Of a stretch of DNA of 64,000 nucleotides, positions 36,342 through 45,396 are shown one piece after another. Each line of letters opens with the position of its first letter. Positions within the stretch are counted from its first letter, which is position 1. This DNA is from Cryobacterium sp. Y50 (GTDB lineage: Bacteria > Actinomycetota > Actinomycetes > Actinomycetales > Microbacteriaceae): NCBI RefSeq assembly GCF_002929805.1, contig NZ_PJJM01000095.1, forward strand, positions 4,900 through 68,899. The letters run 5' to 3'. The notes beneath the pieces were generated by a model that was given only the letters and a program-made list of their open reading frames with translations, was not told where the DNA came from and made no database searches. The translations under genes and the position numbers were made by a program.

Positions 36342-36444
36342 ACTGCTTCTTGTTTATTGGCAATTTCTGCCCGGGTTGCACTGATTGGAAACCAGTCTGA
36401 TGACTGTTCGGCTTGGTTTTCGGGCCCTTATGTCACCATTTATG

Positions 36445-36456
36445 GTGCGCTAACAT
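36445..36456 (-). promoter_or_regulatory. Putative LacI-type operator half (regulator side)
   Basis: GTGCGCTAACAT is the exact reverse complement of the site at 36330-36341. The centres lie 115 bp apart, which would allow looping. It lies 39 bp before the regulator ATG. Confidence 0.65.
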
Positions 36457-36495
36457 GGAGTGATCGGGGTTGTCACCTCGGACGAGAGGAGTCGC

Positions 36496-37542
36496 ATGGC
36501 CAGGGAGCCTCGGCCGCGCGGCCAGAGCGTGCGCATGACCGACGTTGCGAAACTCGCCGGGGTGTCACAACAAACCGTCTCCCGGGTCGTCAACGGACAC
36601 AGCAACGTCGGCGCCGAAGTGCGAGAACGGGTCGAACGGGCCATTGCGCAGTTGCGGTACAACCGCAATTGGGCCGCACGCGCCCTTGCCACGAACCGAT
36701 CCATGAATTTAGGCGTGGTCTCCCATTCCCTTCCGGTCCACGGTTCCGCCCTGGTGCTCTTCGGTATTGCCGAGGAGGCGCGGCGCAACGGCTATGCGAC
36801 CAGCCTGGTGACCATTCCCCGGGTCGACTCGGCCGGCATTCGTACCGCGCTCGACACGCTCGTCGCCGATGCGGTGGACGGGATCATCGTGCTCGCGCCG
36901 ATGACGGCCGCCGCCCCGGTGTTGCGGGGGCTGGAACCTGAGGTAGCGATCGTGCGATTCGAGCAGGGTTCACCCGCGAGTTCGACGGCGGTGTCGATGG
37001 ACGATGCGCTGGGCGCACAGCTGGCTACCCGGCACCTGCTCGATCTGGGGCACGACACGGTCTGGCACGTTGGCGGGCCACCCGGCTGGATGGCTTCGGA
37101 GGCACGGCGCGCCGGATGGCTGTCCGAACTCGCGCTGCGCCATCGAACGGTCAATCCCGAGTTCCGCACCGAGGATTGGACGGCCGATTCCGGCTACCGG
37201 GCTGGGATAGCCATTGCTGAGGATCCCACGATCACCGCGGTCCTGGTGGCCAACGACGCGATGGCGCTCGGTGTCATCAAAGCCCTCACCGAACGAGGGA
37301 TCGACGTGCCCGGCGACGTGAGCGTCGTCGGCTTCGACGATATGAGTGAGGCCCGCTATTTTCAACCTAGCCTTACGACCGTTCGGCTCGACTTCAACGA
37401 GGTCGGCCGGCTGGCGGTAGAGCGCGTGCTTCGGCTGATGGCTGGCGAGCCCGCGGAGCTGATCCCGGTCATCCAGCCGGAACTGGTGGTGCGCGACAGC
37501 AGCGCGGCGCCCCGGGAGCGCCGCGTTCGTTCCGCTAGTTGA
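36496..37542 (+). CDS. LacI family transcriptional regulator (probable arabinose regulator)
   Basis: The 348-residue protein has the LacI helix-turn-helix and hinge (MTDVAKLAGVSQQTVSRVVN, about residues 14-33) and the periplasmic-binding-like sensor domain (GIIVLAPMTAA, AVLVANDAMALGVIKAL, VSVVGFDDMSEARYFQPSLT). ATG 36496 is preceded by GAGAGGAG. Its position facing araB, with inverted operator sites in the shared promoter, suggests that it represses araBA and itself until arabinose or a derivative binds (inference). Its last 8 bp overlap the 3' end of the convergent galK. Confidence 0.9.
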   Translation: MAREPRPRGQSVRMTDVAKLAGVSQQTVSRVVNGHSNVGAEVRERVERAIAQLRYNRNWAARALATNRSMNLGVVSHSLPVHGSALVLFGIAEEARRNGYATSLVTIPRVDSAGIRTALDTLVADAVDGIIVLAPMTAAAPVLRGLEPEVAIVRFEQGSPASSTAVSMDDALGAQLATRHLLDLGHDTVWHVGGPPGWMASEARRAGWLSELALRHRTVNPEFRTEDWTADSGYRAGIAIAEDPTITAVLVANDAMALGVIKALTERGIDVPGDVSVVGFDDMSEARYFQPSLTTVRLDFNEVGRLAVERVLRLMAGEPAELIPVIQPELVVRDSSAAPRERRVRSAS

Positions 37543-38719
37543 GCGGACTTCCGTCGCGGGCGGCCCCATCGGCAGCATGCACCACGAACAGGTCGGGGGA
37601 TGCAAAGCCGTGGGTGGTGAAGGCGGCGAGAACGGCGGCTTGCACGGCCGGCACGAGTTCGGTCGGGGTCAGGGCGATGGCCGCGCCGCCGAAACCACCA
37701 CCGGTCATGCGCGCACCGATCGCGCCGGCCGCGCGTGCGGTGACCACGGCGAGATCGAGCTCAGGCGCTGAAATCTCGAAGTCGTCGCGCATCGACAGGT
37801 GCGAGGCATCGAGCAGGTCACCGATTGCGGCGCATCCGCTCACGCGCAGGGTTTGCACGGTGTCGAGTACGCGCTGATTCTCGGTGACGATGTGGCGCAC
37901 CCGGCGAAAAGTTTCGTCGTCGAGCAGCGCCTCCGCTCGGGGAAGATCATCGACGCTGAGGTCGCGCAGGGCGGGCACCCCCATGATGCGGGCGCCGGAC
38001 TCACAGGATGCGCGGCGCGCGGCGTAACCGCCCGTTGCGTGCGAGTGGCTGACCTTTGTGTCGATGATCAGCAGCTCCAGGCCGGCCGGGTTGAGCCCGA
38101 GCGAGATCACCTCGGCCGCGAGGCTGCGGCAGTCTAGAAACACGGCCGCGTCGACCTGGCCCAGCAGCGACGCCGACTGGTCCATGATGCCGGTTGGGGC
38201 GCCCACGACCCGGTTTTCCGCGAGCTGCCCGACCCGGGCCAGGGTCGGCCGATCGAGGTTCAGTCCCCAAACATCGTTGAGGGCTACCGCGACAGAGCAT
38301 TCGAGCGCGGCCGATGAGGAAAGTCCGGCCCCGACCGGCACCTCGGAGTCCACATAGACATCGAACCCCGCCACGACCGCGAGGTCGGCTCCGAACTGCC
38401 CCAGCGCCCAGGCCACACCGAGCGGGTAAGCCGACCAGCCGTTGAGGTTCTCGGGAATCAACTCGTCGAGGGAAACCTCGACGGTCTCGTCGGCGAAGGA
38501 ACTGGCCACCCGAATGACCCGGTCGGTCCTCGTCGCCAGGGCAACGATGGTGCGCCGGTCGATGGCGAGCGGCAGCACGAAACCGTCGTTGTAATCGGTG
38601 TGCTCGCCGATCAGATTCACTCGACCGGGCGCCGACCACAGGCCCGTCGCTGGGCGATCGAAGCGACTGGCGAAGCCTTTCTCGGCCGCGCGATCCAGGG
38701 CGTTGACGGCCGCGGTCAC
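37535..38719 (-). CDS. galK: Galactokinase
   Basis: A GHMP kinase that phosphorylates galactose in the Leloir pathway. The 394 residues carry GRVNLIGEHTDYNDGFVLP (galactokinase signature, about residue 33), the GHMP ATP loop PVGAGLSSSAALE and the C-terminal GARMTGGGFGGAAIAL. GTG 38719 overlaps the galT stop (GTGA), so galT and galK are translationally coupled. Its 3' end overlaps the convergent LacI-type gene by 8 bp. Confidence 0.96.
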   Translation of the reverse strand: MTAAVNALDRAAEKGFASRFDRPATGLWSAPGRVNLIGEHTDYNDGFVLPLAIDRRTIVALATRTDRVIRVASSFADETVEVSLDELIPENLNGWSAYPLGVAWALGQFGADLAVVAGFDVYVDSEVPVGAGLSSSAALECSVAVALNDVWGLNLDRPTLARVGQLAENRVVGAPTGIMDQSASLLGQVDAAVFLDCRSLAAEVISLGLNPAGLELLIIDTKVSHSHATGGYAARRASCESGARIMGVPALRDLSVDDLPRAEALLDDETFRRVRHIVTENQRVLDTVQTLRVSGCAAIGDLLDASHLSMRDDFEISAPELDLAVVTARAAGAIGARMTGGGFGGAAIALTPTELVPAVQAAVLAAFTTHGFASPDLFVVHAADGAARDGSPLN

Positions 38720-39888
38720 GACGGTGTCCCCGCTGAAACGGCGACTGAGTCCGCTTCGGCGGCGCGCGCAACGGCCGCGCGAATCGTGGTGGCGGCATCC
38801 TCTGGAGTGACATCGCCGATCCAGGCACCCATCGCTGCCTCCGAGCCAGCCAGAAACTTGAGCTTGTCTTCGGCGCGCCTCGGACTGGTCAGCTGCAGCA
38901 TCAGACGGATGTCCGCCCGATGCGCCCGCACAGGGGCCTGATGCCAGGCGGCGATATAAGGAGTCGGGGTCGAGTAGATCGCGTCGATGCCGCGCAGCAG
39001 CCGACGGTACAACACGGCCAGCTCGTCGCGTTCGGCGAGGGTGGTTTCGGCAAAGTCGGGTACCTGGCGGTGCGGAAGCATATGCACTTCAATGGGCCAG
39101 CGAGCGGCGAACGGCACGAACGCGGTCCAGTGTTCGCCGCGAAGAATCACCCGGTCGCTGGCTTGTTCGCTCGCCAGAATGTCAGCGAACAGGGTGGGGC
39201 CATAACGCTCGAGTGAGTCGGCGAGACGCTGCGTTCTGGGGGTGATATAGGGATACGAGTAGATCTGACCGTGCGGATGCCGCAGGGTCACCCCGATCTG
39301 TTCGCCTCTATTCTCAAACGGGAACACTTGTTCAATGCCCGGCAGCTGCGACAGCACGTGGGTGCGTTCGGCCCAGGCCTCGATGACGGTGCGTGCTCGA
39401 GTCACCGACAGGCTCGCGAAGGATCCTTCATTCTCGGGGCTGAAGCAGACGACCTCGCAACGGCCAACGGACTGTCGCGTGCGACCGATGCCGATGCGGT
39501 CGAGATCGGCCAGATCGATGGGAGCCTCCGCCAGCAGCGGACCAAAGGACGGAGACTTGTTCTCGAACACGGCCACGTCGTAATTGCTCGGAATCTCGGA
39601 GGCATTGCCGGGGGATTGCGGTGCCAGCGGGTCTCGCGTCGCTGGTGGCAGGAACACGCGGTTTTGGCGGTTGGCGGCGATGGAGACCCACTCGCCGGTG
39701 AGCGGGTCCTGACGCATGGTCGCGGTCGCCGCGCGCTCGGTGGGCGCCCGCAGATCGAGGGCCCGTTCGGGTGGCAGCGTGGTGTCGGGGTCATCGAAAT
39801 AGACCAGATCGCGACCGTCGGCGAGGGTGCTGGACTGCCTTGCGATGGTCTCGTCGGCAACAAAATGAGGGCGGTCTGGATTCGTCAT
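38716..39888 (-). CDS. galT: Galactose-1-phosphate uridylyltransferase
   Basis: It exchanges UMP between UDP-glucose and galactose-1-phosphate. The 390 residues show MRQDPLTGEWVSIAANRQNR, the active-site HPHGQIYSYPY (nucleophilic His) and the C-terminal EVHMLPHRQVPDF and HQAPVRAHR parts. It is the first gene of the galTK pair. The 85-bp gap to the divergent DeoR gene holds a clear palindromic operator. No galE lies in the window. Confidence 0.95.
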   Translation of the reverse strand: MTNPDRPHFVADETIARQSSTLADGRDLVYFDDPDTTLPPERALDLRAPTERAATATMRQDPLTGEWVSIAANRQNRVFLPPATRDPLAPQSPGNASEIPSNYDVAVFENKSPSFGPLLAEAPIDLADLDRIGIGRTRQSVGRCEVVCFSPENEGSFASLSVTRARTVIEAWAERTHVLSQLPGIEQVFPFENRGEQIGVTLRHPHGQIYSYPYITPRTQRLADSLERYGPTLFADILASEQASDRVILRGEHWTAFVPFAARWPIEVHMLPHRQVPDFAETTLAERDELAVLYRRLLRGIDAIYSTPTPYIAAWHQAPVRAHRADIRLMLQLTSPRRAEDKLKFLAGSEAAMGAWIGDVTPEDAATTIRAAVARAAEADSVAVSAGTPS

Positions 39889-39930
39889 AGCAGTGCCACG
39901 ATAGCAAATTTGCCCAAACGAAACCAGTTA

Positions 39931-39950
39931 TTTACTTATTGATAAGTAAA
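39931..39950. promoter_or_regulatory. 20-bp palindromic operator in the galT-deoR promoter
   Basis: TTTACTTAT-TG-ATAAGTAAA is a perfect 9+9 inverted repeat in an A+T-rich island between galT and the DeoR-family regulator. It is the most likely binding site of that regulator (inference). Confidence 0.75.
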
Positions 39951-39973
39951 AGAAAAGAAGCGATACTGATTAA

Positions 39974-40837
39974 ATGAACGTGCGCAGCCCGCTCCCCGAT
40001 CCGCTCCCCGATCCACTGCCCGCTCATCTGCGCCGTGAGCGAGCGCAACGCCTCGTCGACGAACGCGGTTTTGTGCGGGTGAGCGAACTACGCAGTGCTT
40101 TCGGTATTTCGGGAGTGACCGCCAGGGCCGACCTCGACGCCCTCGAGCGGCAGGGCGCCGTGCGGCGCGTGCACGGCGGGGCGGTGCCGGCGCATTCCCC
40201 GGGTGACGGGCTTGGGGTGGAACGTGAGCACTCCTTCGAAGAAGCGCTGGAAGCATCCGTCGTTCCTAAACAGCAGATCGCCGAGGTCGCGGCGAAACTC
40301 GTGCAGAGCGGCCAGAGCGTGATTCTGGACGTAGGAACGACAACCCACGCGATCGCGCGCGCTCTCTGTGCCAGGTCCGACCTCCACGACGTCGTCATCA
40401 TCACCAGCGGGCTCAGCATCGCCCTCGAACTGGAAAAAGCTATCCCCCGCTTCACCGTGATCGTTACCGGCGGGTCGCTGCGGCCGCTGCAACACTCCCT
40501 GGTCGATCCGCTCGCCGGCCTGGTGCTGAGCCAGGTTCATGCCGACCTGGCCTTTATCGGTTGCAACGGCGTCGATTTGGCCGGTGGCGTGACCAACATC
40601 AACCTCCCCGAGGCGGGGGTTAAGGCGCTCATGCTCACCGCGGCGGAGCGGGTGATCGTCGTGGCTGATCGTTCCAAGCTCGGCCAGGTGCACCTCGGTC
40701 GGGTCGGCCCGCTGAGCGCCTTCCACACCCTGATCACCGATGCCACGGCCGACGGGGAAGCGCTGGATAAATTGCGCGAGGGCGGACTCACTGTTTTGCT
40801 CCCGGAAACCACGCCGAATACGCAGGCCGTAGTCTGA
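39974..40837 (+). CDS. DeoR/GlpR family transcriptional regulator (probable galactose regulator)
   Basis: The 287-residue protein has a DeoR helix-turn-helix (RRERAQRLVDERGFVRVSEL to ARADLDALERQGAVRRVHGG) and a DeoR sensor domain (ILDVGTTTHAIARAL, FIGCNGVDLAGGVTN, VADRSKLGQVHLGRVG). The N-terminal DPLPDPLPAHL is encoded by a short tandem repeat. The gene is divergent from galTK and followed 4 bp later by galM. This suggests control of galactose genes through the palindrome at 39931-39950. DeoR proteins usually sense a sugar phosphate. Confidence 0.9.
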   Translation: MNVRSPLPDPLPDPLPAHLRRERAQRLVDERGFVRVSELRSAFGISGVTARADLDALERQGAVRRVHGGAVPAHSPGDGLGVEREHSFEEALEASVVPKQQIAEVAAKLVQSGQSVILDVGTTTHAIARALCARSDLHDVVIITSGLSIALELEKAIPRFTVIVTGGSLRPLQHSLVDPLAGLVLSQVHADLAFIGCNGVDLAGGVTNINLPEAGVKALMLTAAERVIVVADRSKLGQVHLGRVGPLSAFHTLITDATADGEALDKLREGGLTVLLPETTPNTQAVV

Positions 40838-40841
40838 ACGA

Positions 40842-41786
40842 ATGTGCGCACCCACTGGAATCCAGTACGACCTGACCTTGCAGACACCGAGCGGCACGGC
40901 GCGGGCGGTCGTGACCGAGGTGGCGGCCGGCCTGCGGGCATATGCCGTGAACGGCATAGACCTGGTCGAGACCTTTGCTGAGACGTCACAACCGCCGATG
41001 GGTGCGGGAATCGTGCTGGTGCCTTGGCCCAACCGCATTCGCGACGGCCAGTGGACCCAGGGTGGTGTGACCCGTCAGCTCGCGCTCACCGAGCCGGCCC
41101 GGCAGAACGCCATCCATGGGCTGCTGCGCTTTACGCCGTATCGGGAGGTGTCCCGGCAGAGCGACTCCGTAACGCTCGGTGCGACTGTCTTCCCCCAGTC
41201 CGGCTATCCGTTTCACCTCGAGACCGATGTGACCTACACCCTCAACGCCGACGGACTCAACGTGACGCACCGGCTGCAGAACGTCGGCACCGAGGCGGCG
41301 CCGGTGGCCGTGGGGGCGCATCCGTATCTAAAAATTGGCGACGTGCCGACCGGTGATCTCGTCGTGCGAGTGGATGCCGCGACCCACCTCGACGTCGACG
41401 ACCGCCTCAACCCGACTGGCGAGACCCCTGTCGATGACACCCGGTTTGACCTGCGCGCGGGTGTCACGGTCGGCGAGCTCGACCTCGATGATGGCTTTGG
41501 CCGGGTCGGCGGCTCCGGCGAACACACCGTCACCGCAGCGGATGGCCGGAGCGTCACCCTCTGGGGCGACGAGAACATGCGTTACGTCCAAGTATTCACG
41601 CCGCGGATCTTTCCGGTGAGCACCGTCGATGCTGATCCGATCCGCGGCCAGGCTATCGCCCTCGAACCCATGACGGCGCCCGCCGATGCCTTCAATTCCG
41701 GTGCGGGCCTGCACTGGCTGGCGCCGGGGGAGCAGTGGATAGTGCGCTGGGGCATCCGTCATGCCGGGTTTGACCTGTCGGCCTAA
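40842..41786 (+). CDS. galM: Aldose 1-epimerase family protein
   Basis: The mutarotase interconverts the alpha and beta forms of galactose or glucose. The 314-residue protein shows PWPNRIRDGQW, the His in QNAIHGLLR, GAHPYLKIGD (second His) and the catalytic-type Glu in IALEPMTAPADAFNSG. It resembles the GalM-like branch common in actinobacteria. It starts 4 bp after the DeoR stop and forms an operon with it. Confidence 0.92.
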   Translation: MCAPTGIQYDLTLQTPSGTARAVVTEVAAGLRAYAVNGIDLVETFAETSQPPMGAGIVLVPWPNRIRDGQWTQGGVTRQLALTEPARQNAIHGLLRFTPYREVSRQSDSVTLGATVFPQSGYPFHLETDVTYTLNADGLNVTHRLQNVGTEAAPVAVGAHPYLKIGDVPTGDLVVRVDAATHLDVDDRLNPTGETPVDDTRFDLRAGVTVGELDLDDGFGRVGGSGEHTVTAADGRSVTLWGDENMRYVQVFTPRIFPVSTVDADPIRGQAIALEPMTAPADAFNSGAGLHWLAPGEQWIVRWGIRHAGFDLSA

Positions 41787-41814
41787 CTCGGATGCCGCCG
41801 AGCAGCACCGCCTC

Positions 41815-42741
41815 ATGATCACAGTCTTGAACCGACGCACGCTGCTGCCGCACGCTCTTGGGCGCTACCGCGTCGACCTCGTGCTGCTGCTCGTGGCCGC
41901 GGTCTGGGGTGGCAGCTATCTGAGCGCGAAGGTGCTCACCGAGCAGGCGAGCGTGTCGGCCGTGCTCGCCCTGCGGTTTCTGGTGGCGGCCCTGGCTCTG
42001 CTGATCGTCTGGGTCGTGCGGCGCGAACGGCTTCCAACGCGGCGAGCGCTCGGGCTCGGGCTGCTCCTCGGGGTGACGCAGGCGAGCATTCTCTGGCTGG
42101 AAACCCAGGGTGTCGCGTTCACCTCCGCCACGAATGCCGGGCTCATCATCAGCCTCACCATCATCGTCACACCGGTGCTGGAGTCGGTTGCGGCCCGGCG
42201 CTGGCTGCCGCGCCCGTTCTTTGTGGCCGCGGTGCTCGCGGTCGTCGGCGTCGCCCTGCTGGTCTCGGGCAACGGATTCGCCGAGCCGAATGTGGGCGAC
42301 CTGCTCATTTTCGCGGCGGCACTCGTGCGATCCCTGCACGTGACCATGATGGGTCACCTCACCCGCGGCCGCAGCGACAGCACCATCACACTTACCCTGC
42401 TGCAGGCGCTCGTTGGCGCGGTCGTGTTCACGGCATTCGACGTTCCCGGACTGGTCGCGGCGATTGCGTCCTTCGATGTAGCCGCCTGGATCGGCGTGCT
42501 CTACCTGGGCCTGGCCTGCAGCGTGTTCGCGTTTCTGGCCCAGATGTGGGCGATTCGCCGCACCTCGGCGGCCAGGGCCAGCCTGCTCATGGGCACCGAA
42601 CCGATCTGGGCCGTGCTCGTGGGAGTATCGCTCGGCAGTGAAACGCTCGGCCTGGTGGGCGCTATCGGGGCGATTCTCATCATTGCGGGAACCTTCTGGG
42701 GCCAGCGCATCGAGGCTGGTCACCGAATGATTTCAGGCTAG
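41815..42741 (+). CDS. EamA/DMT family transporter
   Basis: A ten-helix permease built from two EamA repeats: VDLVLLLVAAVWGGSYLSAK in the first and DVAAWIGVLYLGLACSVFAF in the second, ending LLMGTEPIWAVLVGVSLGSE. From ATG 41815 it has 308 residues. An earlier ATG at 41761 would overlap galM and add a polar leader. The substrate is unknown; the family includes amino-acid and metabolite exporters. The 1171-1435 remnant is a cut relative of this protein. Confidence 0.88.
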   Translation: MITVLNRRTLLPHALGRYRVDLVLLLVAAVWGGSYLSAKVLTEQASVSAVLALRFLVAALALLIVWVVRRERLPTRRALGLGLLLGVTQASILWLETQGVAFTSATNAGLIISLTIIVTPVLESVAARRWLPRPFFVAAVLAVVGVALLVSGNGFAEPNVGDLLIFAAALVRSLHVTMMGHLTRGRSDSTITLTLLQALVGAVVFTAFDVPGLVAAIASFDVAAWIGVLYLGLACSVFAFLAQMWAIRRTSAARASLLMGTEPIWAVLVGVSLGSETLGLVGAIGAILIIAGTFWGQRIEAGHRMISG

Positions 42742-42773
42742 CGCGACTTCTGGTTCGAGTGCCCGAGTCGCTC

Positions 42774-42833
42774 GCCGAGGAGTGAGTTTCGACCCGTTTC
42801 TGGTTCGAATCGGCCCGAAACTCACTCCTCGGC
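42774..42833. terminator. 18-bp perfect stem between convergent genes
   Basis: GCCGAGGAGTGAGTTTCG (42774-42791) is exactly complementary to 42816-42833, with a 24-nt loop. The word TTCTGGTTCGA occurs just before the stem and again in the loop. The position between the EamA gene and the convergent copper ATPase fits a bidirectional terminator. Confidence 0.7.
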
Positions 42834-42920
42834 GCTCGATGCTCACAGTTCCGCGAGTGGATGCGCCGGCCGCGACCATCCGCTGGTCAAGACCGCCAGA
42901 CCACCGTCCCACCCGGTCGC

Positions 42921-45065
42921 CTAGTGGTCGCGCACGCTCGACTCTGGGCGTAGGTCGAGGCGACGCAGCAGCTGCGCGTTGAGCGCGACGACGACGGTGG
43001 ACACCGACATGAGCAGCGCGCCGATCTCCATCGGCAGCACGAACCCGATCGGCGCGAGAACTCCGGCGGCTAGGGGAACGGACAGCAGATTGTAGCCCGC
43101 CGCCCACCACAAGTTCTGTTTCATCTTGCGGTAGCTCGCCCGTGACAGCTCGATCACCGAGAGCACCGAGCGCGGATCGTCGCTCGCCAGAATGACGCCA
43201 GCCGACGCGATCGCCACGTCGGTGCCGGCACCGATCGCGATACCGACATCGGCCTGAGCGAGCGCTGGAGCGTCGTTGACGCCGTCGCCGACCATCGCCA
43301 CGCGGCGGCCCTCGTGTTGCAACTCGGCGACCTTGCGCGCCTTGTCCTCCGGGTGTACGCCCGCGAACACCCGTTCGATTCCGAGCTCAGCGGCCACCGA
43401 CTGGGCCACCGCCTCGGCATCGCCGGTGATCATGACGACCTCGATGCCCTGCCGGTGCAGGGCATCAACGGCTTGCCGTGACTCCTCGCGAATCTCATCG
43501 GCGAGGCCGATCGCACCGATGACTTCACCGTCCCGTAGCACGTGCAGAATGATCGCACCCTGACTCTGCCACGCCTCGGTCTCGGCGAGCGCCGCCGCCC
43601 CGTGCTCATCGAGCAGGTTCGGCCCGCCTACACCGATCCGACGCCCGTCGACCAGGCCGGTCACGCCGATCGCCGCGGCAGTCTGAAACTCGCTCGCACG
43701 CGGCACGGTCAGCCCGCGGGTGCGCGCGGCTGTCACAATGGCGCGGGCAAGCGGATGCTCACTGTCACCTTCTACTGCGGCCGCCCAGGCGAGCACCTCG
43801 TCGCTGGTCAAATTCGGATCGGCCGAAGCGGAGCCAGCGGGTGCCGTGGCATCCGCTTCACGAACGGCGATGTGGCTGACCGTGGGCTCTCCCTTGGTGA
43901 GCGTGCCGGTTTTGTCGAAGAGCACCGAGGTGACCTGGCGCATGCTCTCCAAGGCGAGGCGGTCCTTGATCAGCACGCCGCCCTTCGCTGCGCGTTCGGT
44001 GGCGATCGACACCACAAGCGGAATGGCCAGCCCGAGAGCGTGCGGGCAGGCGATCACGAGCACGGTGATGGTGCGTACCACGGCAATCTGCGGCTGGCCG
44101 AGCAGCGTCCAGACGATCGCGGTCACGACGCCGGCGCCGAGCGCGAACCAGAACAGCCAGCCGGCCGCGCGGTCGGCGATGCGCTGCGCTCGTGACGACG
44201 ACGACTGCGCTTCGGTGACGAGCCGCTGAATTCCGGCCAGGGCCGTGTCATCGCCGACCGCAGTGATGCGCACCCGCAGGGCGGAATCGGTAGCGACCGT
44301 GCCCGCAACGACCTGATCGCCGACACCGCGCTGCACCGGCCGTGATTCGCCGGTGATCATGGATTCGTCGACATCGGCCGTGCCCTCGGTGACCTGCCCG
44401 TCGGCCGGAACACGCCCACCGGGGCGCACCACGACGAGGTCGCCGAGCGCCAAGTCGCTGGGCGAGACGACGACGACGTTCTCGCCCTCGACCCGCTCGG
44501 CCTCATCGGGCAGCAGCGCAGCGAGTGATTCTAGGGCCGTAGACGTTTGCGCGAGCGAACGCATCTCGATCCAGTGGCCGAGCAGCATAATCACGATCAG
44601 CAGGGCGAGTTCCCACCAGAAGTCGAGCTCGGCATCGATGAAGCCGAGGCTCGCGCCCCAGGACGCGAGAAACGCGACCGTGATCGCGAGGGCGATCAGC
44701 AGCATCATGCCGGGCTTGCGAGTCTTCAGCTCGGATACAGCCCCGGTCAGAAACGGCCGCCCGCCCCAGACGTACATGACGGTGCCCAGCACGGGGGAGA
44801 TCCAGCCGATGCCCACGAAATCCGGCAATGAGTAGCCGACGAACATCGAAAACATGTGGCTGAACGCCACGACGGGTATTGCGATGATGAGCATAGTCCA
44901 GAACAAGCGCCGAAACTGCCCGACGTGGTCGCCGTGGCCCGCGTGGTTCATGGCACCGTGGTCCTGATGGCCGGGCTCTTTCGCGCCCTGCTTCACAGCG
45001 CCATGCTCCATGTTCGCGTGATCGGCGCTGCTGGGTGTGCTGTGGTTCATCTGGGGCTGGGTCAT
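42921..45065 (-). CDS. copB: Copper-translocating P-type ATPase (CopB-like, CPH type)
   Basis: A P1B ATPase of 714 residues. Its N-terminus is rich in His and Met (HGAVKQGAKEPGHQDHGAMN, to about residue 47) instead of a CXXC domain. Then come eight or so helices, the TGES actuator loop (238-241), the membrane metal site Cys340-Pro-His342 (IACPHALGLA), the phosphorylated Asp384 (DKTGTLTKGE), SEHPLARAI and GDGVNDAPAL. CPH plus a His-rich tail marks the CopB class that exports copper. ATG 45065 has a GAGGAAAAA ribosome site, and a CsoR-type palindrome lies 26 bp upstream. Confidence 0.94.
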   Translation of the reverse strand: MTQPQMNHSTPSSADHANMEHGAVKQGAKEPGHQDHGAMNHAGHGDHVGQFRRLFWTMLIIAIPVVAFSHMFSMFVGYSLPDFVGIGWISPVLGTVMYVWGGRPFLTGAVSELKTRKPGMMLLIALAITVAFLASWGASLGFIDAELDFWWELALLIVIMLLGHWIEMRSLAQTSTALESLAALLPDEAERVEGENVVVVSPSDLALGDLVVVRPGGRVPADGQVTEGTADVDESMITGESRPVQRGVGDQVVAGTVATDSALRVRITAVGDDTALAGIQRLVTEAQSSSSRAQRIADRAAGWLFWFALGAGVVTAIVWTLLGQPQIAVVRTITVLVIACPHALGLAIPLVVSIATERAAKGGVLIKDRLALESMRQVTSVLFDKTGTLTKGEPTVSHIAVREADATAPAGSASADPNLTSDEVLAWAAAVEGDSEHPLARAIVTAARTRGLTVPRASEFQTAAAIGVTGLVDGRRIGVGGPNLLDEHGAAALAETEAWQSQGAIILHVLRDGEVIGAIGLADEIREESRQAVDALHRQGIEVVMITGDAEAVAQSVAAELGIERVFAGVHPEDKARKVAELQHEGRRVAMVGDGVNDAPALAQADVGIAIGAGTDVAIASAGVILASDDPRSVLSVIELSRASYRKMKQNLWWAAGYNLLSVPLAAGVLAPIGFVLPMEIGALLMSVSTVVVALNAQLLRRLDLRPESSVRDH

Positions 45066-45090
45066 TTTTTCCTCGATACTGAGTAGCCTA

Positions 45091-45107
45091 ATACCCCCTA
45101 AGGGTAT
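45091..45107. promoter_or_regulatory. CsoR-type copper operator
   Basis: ATACCC-CCTAA-GGGTAT is a 17-bp inverted repeat of the form bound by the copper-sensing repressor CsoR in other actinobacteria and Bacillus. It lies just upstream of the copper ATPase start. A weaker relative with 14 of 17 matching positions (ATACCCCCACAGAGTAT) occurs at 45315-45331. No csoR gene is in the window. Confidence 0.8.
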
Positions 45108-45174
45108 ACCTTTAAACGGGTTTGCGCACCCGGCTGGCACGCGATCGCCCGGCAGTCGAAACCCGATGAAACGA

Positions 45175-45324
45175 CTAGTCCGTCGCGAGCAGGTCGTTCA
45201 TAACAGCGATTTGGGCCTTCTGTGAACTCACGATCGCCTCGGCCAGCGCGAGCTCGCCCTCGTGGTGCGGAATCATCAATCGCGCAATCATCACGTCGTC
45301 ATTGTTGAAAGCGCATACCCCCAC
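45175..45324 (-). pseudogene. Remnant of a DUF305 protein
   Basis: The minus strand reads FNNDDVMIARLMIPHHEGEL followed directly by ALAEAIVSSQKAQIAVMNDL. In DUF305 proteins the DV..A..MIPHH block and the LA..I...Q..EI..M block are separated by about 20 residues, so an internal part is missing. No signal peptide, start codon or ribosome site is clear. DUF305 proteins often sit beside copper ATPases, which fits a decayed copper gene here. Confidence 0.6.
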
Positions 45325-45396
45325 AGAGTATCCGATCTGAGCGGAATACGAATCAATGTGCGCGCACCGCACCGCACAATCGGGCAGGCTTGACCC

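Noticed and set aside
42747-42815. TTCGA-containing repeats considered as tRNA T-arms
   Set aside because: No acceptor or anticodon arm can be drawn; the sequence folds instead as a long terminator-like stem.
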